This document shows positions 36,272-45,407 of a stretch of 64,000 nucleotides of DNA, piece by piece; the first letter of the stretch is position 1; the number at the start of each line of letters is the position of its first letter. The position numbers and the translations under genes were made by a program. The stretch is from Vibrio sp. UBA2441. GTDB taxonomy: Bacteria; Pseudomonadota; Gammaproteobacteria; Enterobacterales; Vibrionaceae. Location: contig DDQN01000092.1 in NCBI GenBank assembly GCA_002342685.1, positions 165,206 to 229,205 of the forward strand. Direction: 5' to 3'. The notes beneath the pieces are model-generated. The model did not search any database and had not been told where the DNA came from. It saw nothing but the letters and a program-made list of their open reading frames with translations.

Positions 36272-37363
36272 TTACAGTGCGAGTGTTTTTCCACTCAGCG
36301 CATCAAACAGATGAATTGCATCAAGATCGATATAAAGATTAAGCTGTGCAACGTCGACTTCTGCCGCTTGGGTTTCCACCATTAATGGCTGTTCTTCAAT
36401 GTCGGTCTTCAACAAAATGCTGGCACCTAACAGTTCTTTATCTTTAATTTTTACTGGAACAGGTAAAATACGATCATGCTCCACCTGTTCAGAACGCAAA
36501 TGAATATCTGTAGGTCTGATCCCCATATGAAGAGCCACATTCTTCGATGCATGTGCTTTAAAGCGTTCTGGTAATGGGATCTGGATTTGGCCCAACTCAA
36601 TAAACCACTCACCTTGATTCTCAACCAAGTGTGCATCTAACATGTTCATCGATGGGTTGCCGATAAACTGCGCCACAAATTTATTGGCTGGGCGCTGAAA
36701 GACATCTGTTGGTGTTCCTACCTGCTCTACATAACCATCTTTTAAAATCACAATACGGTCGGCCAATGTCATCGCCTCAATCTGATCATGAGTAACATAA
36801 ATAGTGGTCGTTTTTAATTCACGATGAAGTTGCTTAATCTCTTCACGCATGGTGCCACGAAGTTTGGCATCCAGATTCGATAACGGCTCATCAAACAAAA
36901 ATACTTTAGGCGTACGTACCATAGCTCGGCCCATTGCTACACGCTGACGTTGTCCCCCCGAAAGCTCTTTGGGTTTACGGTCTAACAGAGGGTCTAGCTC
37001 CAGCATTTTGGTTGCTTTTCGTACTTCTACATCTATATCAGCTTTTGCCATGCCTTTCAGTTTTAGCGCAAACGCGATATTTTCGTATACCGTCATATGG
37101 GGATAAAGTGCATAGCTCTGAAAGACCATGGCAAGATCACGATCTTTTGCATCTACCTTGTTTATTAGCCGGTCACCAACATAAATTTCACCACCACTGA
37201 TGCTCTCAAGCCCAGCCAGCATGCGTAACGTCGTCGATTTTCCACAACCCGACGGGCCTAAAAAGACAACAAATTCACCATCATCGACTGAAAAATCAAA
37301 ATGCTTTACCACTTCGACATCACCAAAAGATTTCTTAATATTCTTAAATTCTACTTTAGCCAT
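36272..37363 (-). CDS. ABC sugar-import ATPase (MalK/UgpC/MsmX type)
   Basis: A 363-residue ATPase with Walker A GPSGCGKST (residues 36-44), signature LSGGQRQRVAMGRAMVR, Walker B VFLFDEPLSNLDAKLR, switch His in YVTHD, and the C-terminal OB-fold regulatory domain of MalK-like proteins. It drives the two permeases and binding protein of this operon. Its ATG overlaps the GH1 stop (TAATG), indicating coupled translation. Confidence 0.95.
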   Translation of the reverse strand: MAKVEFKNIKKSFGDVEVVKHFDFSVDDGEFVVFLGPSGCGKSTTLRMLAGLESISGGEIYVGDRLINKVDAKDRDLAMVFQSYALYPHMTVYENIAFALKLKGMAKADIDVEVRKATKMLELDPLLDRKPKELSGGQRQRVAMGRAMVRTPKVFLFDEPLSNLDAKLRGTMREEIKQLHRELKTTTIYVTHDQIEAMTLADRIVILKDGYVEQVGTPTDVFQRPANKFVAQFIGNPSMNMLDAHLVENQGEWFIELGQIQIPLPERFKAHASKNVALHMGIRPTDIHLRSEQVEHDRILPVPVKIKDKELLGASILLKTDIEEQPLMVETQAAEVDVAQLNLYIDLDAIHLFDALSGKTLAL

Positions 37364-38712
37364 TATTCTGTCTCCTCAGCGCGACGACGCAGCATTTCTC
37401 TATAAGCCAGCGCACTATTTTTCAATGTTCGTTGTTGGGTTTTATAATCGACATAGACCATGCCGAAGCGTTGGCGATATCCATACGCCCATTCAAAATT
37501 GTCCATTAAGCTCCACGCGAAATAACCTTTTACCGACACACCTGCACGAACGGCAGCATCTACCGCCTCTAAGTGTTTCTGGTAATATCGAACGCGCTGA
37601 ACATCATTAACCACTCCGTCAATTAGTTCATCGTTGCAAGCTGCGCCGTTTTCAGTGATGTATAGCGGAGGGAGGTTTTCATATCTGTTATGCAGACTAA
37701 CCAGTAAATCAGTCAGCCCCTGTGGATAGATTTCCCAGCCTATATAAGTATGCTCCGAGTCTGGTTGCAGTACAGATTCACTGATACCTTGTTCATTAAT
37801 ACGAACGACACTACGGGTGTAATAATTAATGCCAAGATAATCAATAGGAGCACTAATTATCTCCAAATCACCGTCAAGAATGAGCGGCATATCCTGTGGT
37901 TTCTGTTTAAAAACAATCTCCGGGTATTGTCCATTTAGAACTGGTTCAATAAACCATAAATAGCCATCAGCTTCTTTCATTGCGATTGCAGCTTCATCCT
38001 GTTTCGTTTCGGCATATATCGTGTTCGCATTGACGACTAAACCGTGCTGAGACCCTGGTGAATTTTCCCTCAGTTTTGGCATTGCCAAACCATGCCCCAG
38101 CATAAGATGGTGCGCAGCCTGAAAACCTTCTCTCTCTCCAATTACCCCTGGTGCATGTAAGCCCCACCTATAACCTAAAAATGCCGAGACTAATGGTTCA
38201 TTTAGCGTTGTATATACATCAATTTCATTGGCAAAATATCGACTCACAACATCTGCATACTCAGCGAACTTGTATGCGGTTTCACGATTGAGCCACCCCC
38301 CTCTGTCTTCAAGGTATTGAGGCAAATCCCAATGATATAGGGTGACGTAAACTTTCATGCCTTTACGATGGCATTCATCAATAATTTTCTGGTAAAAATC
38401 CAGGCCTTCTTGATTGATGATCCCTTCTATCGGCATGATCCGTGGCCACGAAATAGAGAAACGGTAAGCATCTACCCCTAAGTCATGAATCATATCTATA
38501 TCTTGCCGCCATAGGTTGTAATGGTCGCAAGCGATATCTCCATTTTCATTATTGTCTACCGCACCGGGCACCCTACAAAATGTATCCCAGATAGAAATAC
38601 CTCTGCATCCTTCGTTCACCGCACCCTCAATTTGATACGATGAGGTTGCCACACCAAAGACAAAGTCAGGAGTCATCAATGTTGAATCATCCGGTAACTG
38701 ATATGCTTTCAT
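37363..38712 (-). CDS. GH1 beta-glucosidase
   Basis: A 449-residue retaining glycosidase of family 1. Acid/base Glu 172 is in TLNEP and nucleophile Glu 354 in YITENG; family landmarks FVFGVATSSYQIEGA and YRFSISWPRI are present. No signal peptide, and the residues following the aglycone region lack the basic phosphate-binding pattern of 6-phospho-glycosidases, in keeping with an ABC rather than a PTS route. It hydrolyses beta-glucosides in the cytoplasm. Four bases separate it from the upstream permease gene. Confidence 0.95.
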   Translation of the reverse strand: MKAYQLPDDSTLMTPDFVFGVATSSYQIEGAVNEGCRGISIWDTFCRVPGAVDNNENGDIACDHYNLWRQDIDMIHDLGVDAYRFSISWPRIMPIEGIINQEGLDFYQKIIDECHRKGMKVYVTLYHWDLPQYLEDRGGWLNRETAYKFAEYADVVSRYFANEIDVYTTLNEPLVSAFLGYRWGLHAPGVIGEREGFQAAHHLMLGHGLAMPKLRENSPGSQHGLVVNANTIYAETKQDEAAIAMKEADGYLWFIEPVLNGQYPEIVFKQKPQDMPLILDGDLEIISAPIDYLGINYYTRSVVRINEQGISESVLQPDSEHTYIGWEIYPQGLTDLLVSLHNRYENLPPLYITENGAACNDELIDGVVNDVQRVRYYQKHLEAVDAAVRAGVSVKGYFAWSLMDNFEWAYGYRQRFGMVYVDYKTQQRTLKNSALAYREMLRRRAEETE

Positions 38713-38716
38713 ACGA

Positions 38717-39583
38717 TTACCCTTTCACCGCACCAGAGGTTAACCCGCTTATCATCTGACGGGACGCAAATAGATATGCCGTTACCAACGGAAGGATTGA
38801 GATGGTGGTTCCCAGCATCACGGCTCCCCAAGGCGTATTTGGTATGCCCTGGACACTTCTAAGTGCTTGTGTAATTACGTAGTTTTCCGGTGTCGTTAAG
38901 ACCACCAATGGCTGCATAAAACTATTCCAGAAAAAAACAAACTGCACTATAGCTAGTGTCGCTAATGCTGGTTTCATCAAAGGCAGTACTACACTCCAAT
39001 ACGTTCTAAACTCTCCCGCTCCATCCAATTTCGACGCTTCAAGAAGCTCCTTAGGAATAGATGCAATAACATGCTGACGCATTAAAAAGATACCAAAGGG
39101 CGTTGTCGTGTATGGAAGCCATACCGCCATATGGTTATCTAAAAGTCCCAAAAATTTCACAATCATAAAGTAGGGAATCAAACTCAGTACAGGTGGGATC
39201 ATCATCGAACCAACCAACATACCGAAAAGAACACTCTTACCTCTAAACTTAAATACAGCAAAGGCATAACCACCCATACTACAAAACAGCAGCGAAATCG
39301 TAGTACCTAAAAAAGCAACGTAGATACTGTTAAACATCGCCTGCCAAAACGGCATAATTTGAAGGAGCTTTTCATAGTTGATGGCTAGGCTATCACCTAT
39401 GGCTAAACTAATACCGCTACCAAAAATTTCACTGCGATCCCGAGTTGATAACAGCGCTGACCATAAAAATGGAAAGACCGTTATTAGTGCCGAAACAATC
39501 AGAACTGCGGCCAGCAACGCGAGCAAAATCTTAGTAATTAGCTCGGTAGTATCAATACTTGGCTTAAACGTAGTCATATTCAT
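38717..39583 (-). CDS. ABC sugar permease, MalG type
   Basis: A 288-residue membrane protein with six helices and the EAA coupling loop (IPKELLEASKLDGAGEFRTY) that docks on the ATPase. Start MNMTTFKPS has GGGGAG 7 bases upstream. One base separates it from the MalF-type gene. Confidence 0.94.
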   Translation of the reverse strand: MNMTTFKPSIDTTELITKILLALLAAVLIVSALITVFPFLWSALLSTRDRSEIFGSGISLAIGDSLAINYEKLLQIMPFWQAMFNSIYVAFLGTTISLLFCSMGGYAFAVFKFRGKSVLFGMLVGSMMIPPVLSLIPYFMIVKFLGLLDNHMAVWLPYTTTPFGIFLMRQHVIASIPKELLEASKLDGAGEFRTYWSVVLPLMKPALATLAIVQFVFFWNSFMQPLVVLTTPENYVITQALRSVQGIPNTPWGAVMLGTTISILPLVTAYLFASRQMISGLTSGAVKG

Positions 39584-39584
39584 C

Positions 39585-40589
39585 TTATTGCTCCCCTAAC
39601 CCTTTTTTACCGAAGATGACGAACTGAATAGTGGTAAAGAATGCTATCAATGCGAACAGTAGCCATGAAATCGCTGAAGCTGTCCCCATTTCTAACCACT
39701 CCCAACCGACTTTATAGAGGTACATTGAAATGGTTTGTCCCGATTGGCCAGTGCCACCAAGTCCACGAGTCAATACAAACGCTTCTTCAAATAACTGCAA
39801 GTTACCAATAATGGTCATCGTCACGGCAAAAAATACAAATGGGCGAATCATCGGCAGTGAAACGTGCCAGAACCTATGCAGTACATTTGCACCATCCATA
39901 CGCGCCGCTTCAAGAATATCTTTAGGTATGGTCATCAAACCCGTCGTATATAAAACAATGTTAAAACCGGTGTATTTCCAAAAAACCACTATCGCGATTG
40001 AGGGTTTAATCAATGACGCATCATCTAACCAGCGAATTGGCTGGTAATCATTGACCCACGAAAACGCCCAACCGAGCAGAGAACTGTCTGCTAAAGCAAT
40101 TAATGCCTGATTGATTACGCCTGAATTTGGTGAATACATATTGAAGAAAATAAGAGAGGCTGCCACCGTAGACGTTATAAAAGGCAAAAAGTAAGCTGAT
40201 GTTAACCAGTGACGTAATCGGTCACTCAGTGACACCAAAATGTACGCTACTGGAATTGCCACTAAGTGTTGTGCTACACCTGATGAAATTGCCAGCCAGA
40301 ACGTATTTTTAAGGGAACGCCACAACCAAGGGTCGGTCAGAGCAATGCTGTAGTTTTCCACACCAACAAACTGCATTGCTGAAAGCCCTTCAACTGGGTT
40401 CCACATGTGAAAAGACAAATACACAGAAAATAGTAGTGGGAAAATCCCAAATACAGAAAATATGATTAAGAATGGAAGCAAAAAACCATACGGTGTAAGC
40501 GCTTTCAAATTAAGCAAAGAAAAAAGACCTTTGCTGTCTGGGTTCTCGTTTGTGTCCGACGGCGACATTGCCTTTAATGCCTGACTCAT
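39585..40589 (-). CDS. ABC sugar permease, MalF type
   Basis: A 334-residue membrane protein with six to seven helices and an EAA loop (IPKDILEAARMDGANVLHRF). N-terminal 30 residues are cytoplasmic and hydrophilic. Pairs with the next gene to form the channel of the oligosaccharide importer. Confidence 0.94.
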   Translation of the reverse strand: MSQALKAMSPSDTNENPDSKGLFSLLNLKALTPYGFLLPFLIIFSVFGIFPLLFSVYLSFHMWNPVEGLSAMQFVGVENYSIALTDPWLWRSLKNTFWLAISSGVAQHLVAIPVAYILVSLSDRLRHWLTSAYFLPFITSTVAASLIFFNMYSPNSGVINQALIALADSSLLGWAFSWVNDYQPIRWLDDASLIKPSIAIVVFWKYTGFNIVLYTTGLMTIPKDILEAARMDGANVLHRFWHVSLPMIRPFVFFAVTMTIIGNLQLFEEAFVLTRGLGGTGQSGQTISMYLYKVGWEWLEMGTASAISWLLFALIAFFTTIQFVIFGKKGLGEQ

Positions 40590-40608
40590 AATAACGACCT
40601 CACTTAAG

Positions 40609-40627
40609 GGAGGTGCATAGCACCTCC
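40609..40627 (-). promoter_or_regulatory. Intercistronic stem-loop after the binding-protein gene
   Basis: Perfect 8-bp arms GGAGGTGC / GCACCTCC with a 3-nt loop and no T run, between the binding protein and the permeases. Such hairpins commonly stabilise the upstream mRNA so that the binding protein is made in excess; that role is inferred. Confidence 0.6.
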
Positions 40628-40646
40628 TGAAAACTTACTAAATGAA

Positions 40647-41894
40647 TTATTTAAGGTTACGTGTACGACGCTTGATTAAACGCTCTGCTTCATTAAGTGC
40701 AATTTTGATATCTTTACCTTCATCAAGCACTTCCATTAATGCATTTTCCAGAATGATTGAGCGAGCGATATGGTCACCTCTGCCCGGCTGAACAGGTTTG
40801 ATATTTTTCGCAACATCAGCAAACACTAGACGCGCTTTTTGCCCACCTAAGAAGTCCATCTTTTCTTGAAACAATTTGTCATCATATGTTGTGGTATTTG
40901 CAGGAAATGCAGCAATCGTTTCAAATGCTTTTAACTGAACGTCACGCTTTGTTGTCATATACTCGATAAGCTTCCATGCATCATCTGGGTTCTTTGACTG
41001 CTTTGGAATAGATAGGAACGAACCACCCCAGCTGCCGTAAATACCGTCGGGCAGGTTAGATACATTCCATTTGCCTTTTGTTTCTGGTGCAATCCAGTTT
41101 TGCATGTGGCCCAACAGCCATGCGCCTGAAAGCTGGGTAGCAAAGGTACCGTTTCTAAAGCCTTCATACCATTCGTTAGACCACGCTAAAATACGCGCAT
41201 CTAATTCGTTATCACGAATCTGTTTTGCCACTTCAAAAGCGTGAACAAATCGCTCAGACGTAACCACCGACTTGCCATCTTTATCAAAGTAAAGACCTTC
41301 ACCTTTCGGAACTGTTGTATAAATAATGGCCTGAGCAACATCAGCCGCTGATGCAATCAGGTAGACATTGTCTTTTTTTAGTTGCTTGCCATATTCAATA
41401 TAAGCATCCCAATCTTTGATCACATCCTTGCTATTAGTGCCCGTTTTATCGAAGATGTCTGTACGGAAATACATAACTCCAGGACCAAGGTCTACTGGAA
41501 CACCGTAAACGTCACCATCCGCACCTTTACCCTGAGTCCATGCATAAGAAGCAAAGTTGTCTGCATATTTATCAACGCCATACTGCTTAGATAAATTAAC
41601 CAAACCACCAGACGCAACAAAAGGTCCAATTTTCTCTACATCAACAACGATAACATCACCCGCTCCAGAGCCGGTCGCAAGGTTAGTGGTAAGCTTGGTA
41701 TGGTGATCACCATGGTTATTCATTAGATAATCAACTTTAACACCAGTTTCTTTTTCGAAATCTGGAAGGATAACTTTTAAACTGCTGTCGAAATCGGGAA
41801 AGCCATCAAAACGGATTGAATTATCTGCTGCAAACGCTGGCGCAGCTAATCCAAAAGCGATGGCACTGGAGAGAGTAAGAGTCTTAAGATTCAT
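40647..41894 (-). CDS. Periplasmic oligosaccharide-binding protein (family 1)
   Basis: A 415-residue solute-binding protein with a Sec signal peptide (MNLKTLTLSSAIAFGLAAPAFA, cleavage about residue 22). The body shows the family 1 pattern (SGAGDVIVVDVEKIGPFVASGG, WKLIEYMTTKRDVQ). It delivers a sugar to the permeases encoded next. Lies 17 bp after the LacI gene, in the same transcript. Confidence 0.94.
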   Translation of the reverse strand: MNLKTLTLSSAIAFGLAAPAFAADNSIRFDGFPDFDSSLKVILPDFEKETGVKVDYLMNNHGDHHTKLTTNLATGSGAGDVIVVDVEKIGPFVASGGLVNLSKQYGVDKYADNFASYAWTQGKGADGDVYGVPVDLGPGVMYFRTDIFDKTGTNSKDVIKDWDAYIEYGKQLKKDNVYLIASAADVAQAIIYTTVPKGEGLYFDKDGKSVVTSERFVHAFEVAKQIRDNELDARILAWSNEWYEGFRNGTFATQLSGAWLLGHMQNWIAPETKGKWNVSNLPDGIYGSWGGSFLSIPKQSKNPDDAWKLIEYMTTKRDVQLKAFETIAAFPANTTTYDDKLFQEKMDFLGGQKARLVFADVAKNIKPVQPGRGDHIARSIILENALMEVLDEGKDIKIALNEAERLIKRRTRNLK

Positions 41895-41911
41895 CTTTGT
41901 GTCCTTAATCG

Positions 41912-42931
41912 TTATATATTGTTTGTATATGCTGTTGACGTTAATGGTGTTACTGAATCCCTGATAATCAGAGACGGTGAAAACTTAAAATCGATATCGA
42001 TCTTTTTATTATTCAGTTTTTGCAAGACAAGCTGTACGGCTTCGGAACTCATCTGTTCAATAGGGAAATTCACAGTGGTGAGTGATGGCGTGAGATAGCG
42101 GGCAAAGTGGATGTTGTCAAAACCAACCAACGAGACATCCTTTGGCACCGATACCTTGTTCTTTTTTAAAACTTCAAAAGCTCCAAATGCCATGTGATCA
42201 TTACTGGCAAATACAGCGCTAAATGAGCATTGCCGCTTGTTTAATTTATGCATAGCACTGGCGCCAGTTTCTTCAGTAAAACCAGCCTCGACAACCAGAG
42301 CCTCACGATATTCGATACCTGCTTCTTCCAGAGCAACCCTGTAGCCCTGTAGTCGCGCTCTCGCATCCGCTTTTGACAAAGGGCCGGTGAGACAGGCGAT
42401 CTGACGGTGCCCTTGTTCAATCAGGTATCGAGTGGCTATTTTCCCGCCCAATTCATTGTCTAGCTCAATACAGCTACTCATTAGTTCTGGTATTACGCGA
42501 TTAATCAAAGCCAAAGGCACGCCAGAACGTTCCAAATCAATTAGTGCGTCATCACTGATATGCTGGGTGTGTAAAATAAGAGCATCAACACGACGACCAA
42601 GTAGAAAATTAATCGCCTCTTTTTGACTAGCTTCGTTGTTAGACCCCACAGTGACGACTAAGTGGTAGCCAAAACGACGTAACTGATCTTCAATTCCCTG
42701 TAACATATCGGAATAAAAACCGGACAGTTCAGGCACAACAACACCAATATTTCCGCTGCGATTAGAAGCCAATGCCTGCGCAATGGTATTAGGACGATAA
42801 TCAAGTTCTTTTATCGCCTTTTCCACCTTGAGCTTCTTGTCATGGCTTACACGGCTGGTGCCATTCACAACACGAGAAACCGTCGCCTGTGAAACCCCCG
42901 CATATTTAGAAACATCTTTAATTGTTGCCAC
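41912..42931 (-). CDS. LacI-family repressor of the beta-glucoside operon
   Basis: A 339-residue LacI regulator: head ATIKDVSKYAGVSQATVSRV, hinge KELDYRPNTIAQALAS, and a C-terminal sugar domain (VSLVGFDNIHFARYLTPSLTTV). I choose the GTG at 42931, which has AAGGAG 9 bases upstream and gives the standard family start; the frame otherwise runs to 42988 without a ribosome site and over an operator. First gene of the eight-gene operon, so it probably represses itself and all downstream genes. Confidence 0.93.
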   Translation of the reverse strand: MATIKDVSKYAGVSQATVSRVVNGTSRVSHDKKLKVEKAIKELDYRPNTIAQALASNRSGNIGVVVPELSGFYSDMLQGIEDQLRRFGYHLVVTVGSNNEASQKEAINFLLGRRVDALILHTQHISDDALIDLERSGVPLALINRVIPELMSSCIELDNELGGKIATRYLIEQGHRQIACLTGPLSKADARARLQGYRVALEEAGIEYREALVVEAGFTEETGASAMHKLNKRQCSFSAVFASNDHMAFGAFEVLKKNKVSVPKDVSLVGFDNIHFARYLTPSLTTVNFPIEQMSSEAVQLVLQKLNNKKIDIDFKFSPSLIIRDSVTPLTSTAYTNNI

Positions 42932-42964
42932 TGAACAAATCTCCTTAAAGTCTGTTTTCTGTTT

Positions 42965-42978
42965 AGAAAACGCTTTCA
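42965..42978 (-). promoter_or_regulatory. LacI-type operator before the lacI gene
   Basis: TGAAAGCGTTTTCT on the minus strand fits the CG-centred LacI-family pattern TGAAANCGNTTTCA at all but the last base. It is 34 bp upstream of the GTG, placing it in or near the leader. Confidence 0.6.
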
Positions 42979-43012
42979 TGCAATGCATATTAAGAGATAG
43001 ACGAGGTTAATT

Positions 43013-43028
43013 CGTGAAGCTGATCACA
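43013..43028 (-). promoter_or_regulatory. CRP site upstream of the beta-glucoside operon
   Basis: CGTGA-N6-TCACA, 9 of 10 consensus positions, centred about 90 bp before the lacI start. Catabolite activation of the sugar operon is the expected meaning. Confidence 0.7.
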
Positions 43029-43093
43029 GCTGATTTAAGCAAGCCAATTGGAGGTTCAAAACATTGAAAGTACCCGCAGGAATAGTCGCTTCC

Positions 43094-43108
43094 ATGAAAC
43101 TGTTTCAT
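43094..43108. promoter_or_regulatory. Second LacI-type palindrome
   Basis: ATGAAAC-T-GTTTCAT is a perfect 15-bp palindrome 116-130 bp upstream of the operator at 42965-42978. Two spaced operators would permit looping. Confidence 0.5.
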
Positions 43109-43329
43109 AAGAAAACAAAATAGTCATAAACCCCAAACGCCTGTGTATCAAGGCTTCCAAGCTGTATAGAGATATTTTGGGTATTCATTTCATAGGAAAA
43201 ACTTGAAACTTACAGACTTTAGACGCTGTTTTATTTAAATAAAAATCGCCATAGGTACAAATGTTACTGTGCCCTTTTGGATGAGATGTGACTTTAGTAA
43301 CCACTTTTAATTGACCAAGCAAAACCCAC

Positions 43330-43347
43330 TGTAAACTTATCGTTACG
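43330..43347 (+). promoter_or_regulatory. Possible TyrR box upstream of tyrP
   Basis: TGTAAA-N6-GTTACG matches the TyrR consensus TGTAAA-N6-TTTACA in 10 of 12 positions. It is about 150 bp before the tyrP start. Known TyrR control of tyrP makes it plausible, but the match is imperfect. Confidence 0.35.
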
Positions 43348-43494
43348 CTCATGATTATCTTATTTTACACTTTGCTTGATTATTAATTACAGATACTGGA
43401 AAATCCCAGAATGGCACTAGATACAACCAGAATTTTAAGTTTTACTAGTGTAATAACCAAGTCCCACAATCACAAATGTAAAGAAATATATACA

Positions 43495-44700
43495 ATGAAA
43501 AAATCAAAAGTTTTAGGTAGTACTTTGATTGTTGCTGGTACCACAATCGGCGCAGGAATGCTTGCTCTGCCCCTTGCCTCAGCTGGTATCGGTTTTACCA
43601 CTTCACTTGTCATCATGTCTCTGCTCTGGGCATTAATGACTTACACAGCATTATTGATGCTAGAACTCCACCAGTACGCACCGTCAAACGCCACTTTACA
43701 TACACTAGCAAAGCAGTTTCTTGGCCAAAAAGGAAAATGGGTAGCGAGCATTGCGATGTTATTCTTGTTCTATGCTCTGTGTGCAGCGTATATTGCAGGT
43801 GGTGGTGCTCAGTTTAGCCAGCGAATACTGCAAACCACTGGATTAGAATTAAGTGGTTCTTTGGCTACTATCATATTTACCCTGATTGTTGCTTTAATCG
43901 TGACAGTAGGAACCAGCACCGTCGATCATATCAACCGCCTATTATTTGCAACCAAACTAATAACAATGGTTGTTGTATTATTCTTCCTCGCTCCTAATAT
44001 CACCGAATCATACTTGCTCAGCATGCCGCTGCAACAGGGGTTGATTGTTGCGTCTATCCCGGTGATATTTACCTCATTTGGTTTTCACGGAAGCATTCCG
44101 GCTATCGTTAATTATCTCGATGGCGATACCAAGTCATTGAGAAAAGCCGTCATTATTGGCTCTTCTATCCCATTGGTTATCTATCTATTCTGGCAGGTTG
44201 TGACATTAGGCGTTATCAGTCAGCAGGAACTTTCTAATAGTAAAGGATTGGGTAACTTGATCTCATCACTGGCGGATAAAGTTCACTTTAGTCAGCTAAA
44301 TCAAATTATTGGCTTATTTGCTGATCTGGCATTGTTAACCTCATTTTTAGGGGTAAGTTTGGGCTTATTCGAATTTCTTGGCGATACGTTGAATAAAAAC
44401 CAACGAAGTAATAACAGAGTATTATCGGCATTCGTTACCTTCTTCCCACCAATGTGCTTTGCATTATTCTACCCACAAGGGTTTATCATGGCACTTGGCT
44501 ATGCGGCTATAGCCTTAGCGATATTAGCCATATTTTTACCTGTTGCTATGATACGAAAAGCACGTAGAGATGATTCAAGTGAAGTGAACTACCAGGTCAA
44601 AGGTGGGAAACTTACCTTAACCGTCGTTTCTTTTTGCGGGATTCTTATTGTCAGTGCGCAATTTATGATCGCTTTAGGCTACTTGCCTTCACTAGCCTAA
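43495..44700 (+). CDS. tyrP: Tyrosine-specific proton symporter
   Basis: A 401-residue member of the aromatic amino acid permeases (HAAAP). LGSTLIVAGTTIGAGMLALP at the start and IPVIFTSFGFHGSIPAIVNY, IGSSIPLVIYLFWQVVTLG are near copies of E. coli TyrP segments; 11 membrane helices. The frame opens at 43411, but the family start MKKSKVLGSTLIV corresponds to the ATG at 43495; its ribosome site is weak (AAAGAAA). Imports tyrosine. Confidence 0.9.
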   Translation: MKKSKVLGSTLIVAGTTIGAGMLALPLASAGIGFTTSLVIMSLLWALMTYTALLMLELHQYAPSNATLHTLAKQFLGQKGKWVASIAMLFLFYALCAAYIAGGGAQFSQRILQTTGLELSGSLATIIFTLIVALIVTVGTSTVDHINRLLFATKLITMVVVLFFLAPNITESYLLSMPLQQGLIVASIPVIFTSFGFHGSIPAIVNYLDGDTKSLRKAVIIGSSIPLVIYLFWQVVTLGVISQQELSNSKGLGNLISSLADKVHFSQLNQIIGLFADLALLTSFLGVSLGLFEFLGDTLNKNQRSNNRVLSAFVTFFPPMCFALFYPQGFIMALGYAAIALAILAIFLPVAMIRKARRDDSSEVNYQVKGGKLTLTVVSFCGILIVSAQFMIALGYLPSLA

Positions 44701-44707
44701 TTTAAGT

Positions 44708-44738
44708 AGCAGGAAAGATAATAATTGTCTTTCCTGCT
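44708..44738. terminator. Hairpin between convergent tyrP and yehS
   Basis: Perfect 11-bp arms AGCAGGAAAGA / TCTTTCCTGCT with a 9-nt loop, 8 bases after the tyrP stop. No long T run, but placement between convergent genes supports termination. Confidence 0.65.
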
Positions 44739-44773
44739 GTTAACTGGCACAACAAAGTACATTGTTTAACAGC

Positions 44774-45253
44774 CTAGCTGTCTTTATTACTCTCTTCAGG
44801 ACGCAATTGACGCTGAACACCACTTAAAAAATTACGTAATATTTGGTCTTTACATTCACGATAATGTTTATTGTCTGGTTTACGGAAAAATGCGCTCAGC
44901 TCATGCTTACTGAGGCGAAAATCAACTACTTTTAACGTTTCAAGTATGTCTTCCGCCTTCATATTTAACGCAATTCGTAATTTCATGAAAACCATATTAT
45001 TGGTTAAACGCTTCTCAGGAGTTGGTTGCTCTCCTTCTCGTCGCCCGCGCTTAATGTTGATCAAACCGTTTAGAAAAATAGCCAATTCGGTATCTTTAGC
45101 AGCACAATAATCTTTATCCTCTTCTGGTTTTAACCAGTTAGATACTTGCTCTCGCGTCACTTTATGGTCCGCAGCAGCGAAGACGTCAATCATAGCAGAA
45201 TCTTTAAAATCAAAAGTGTAGCGGATGCGGCGTAAGATATCGTTATTAGTCAA
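44774..45253 (-). CDS. yehS: YehS family protein (DUF1456)
   Basis: A 159-residue protein made of two copies of the DUF1456 repeat (NNDILRRIRYTFDFKD and NNMVFMKLRIALNMKAEDIL), each followed by a helix pair. Homologous along its length to E. coli YehS (156). Function unknown. I choose the TTG at 45253, which has AGGA 7 bases upstream and gives the family start LTNNDILRRI; the frame runs to 45289 without family support. Confidence 0.85.
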   Translation of the reverse strand: MTNNDILRRIRYTFDFKDSAMIDVFAAADHKVTREQVSNWLKPEEDKDYCAAKDTELAIFLNGLINIKRGRREGEQPTPEKRLTNNMVFMKLRIALNMKAEDILETLKVVDFRLSKHELSAFFRKPDNKHYRECKDQILRNFLSGVQRQLRPEESNKDS

Positions 45254-45407
45254 AATAGATCCTAAAGTTAGGTTAGCCAGCCTGGTCAATATGACTGACT
45301 GTGTGTTTGATAGCGCGCCACCTTAACACAATGAGGATTTCTCACCTATTCATTTTCCCAGCCCTTCATATGGCTCTTAATAAAGACACTAAGCTAATGC
45401 GTGGTAA

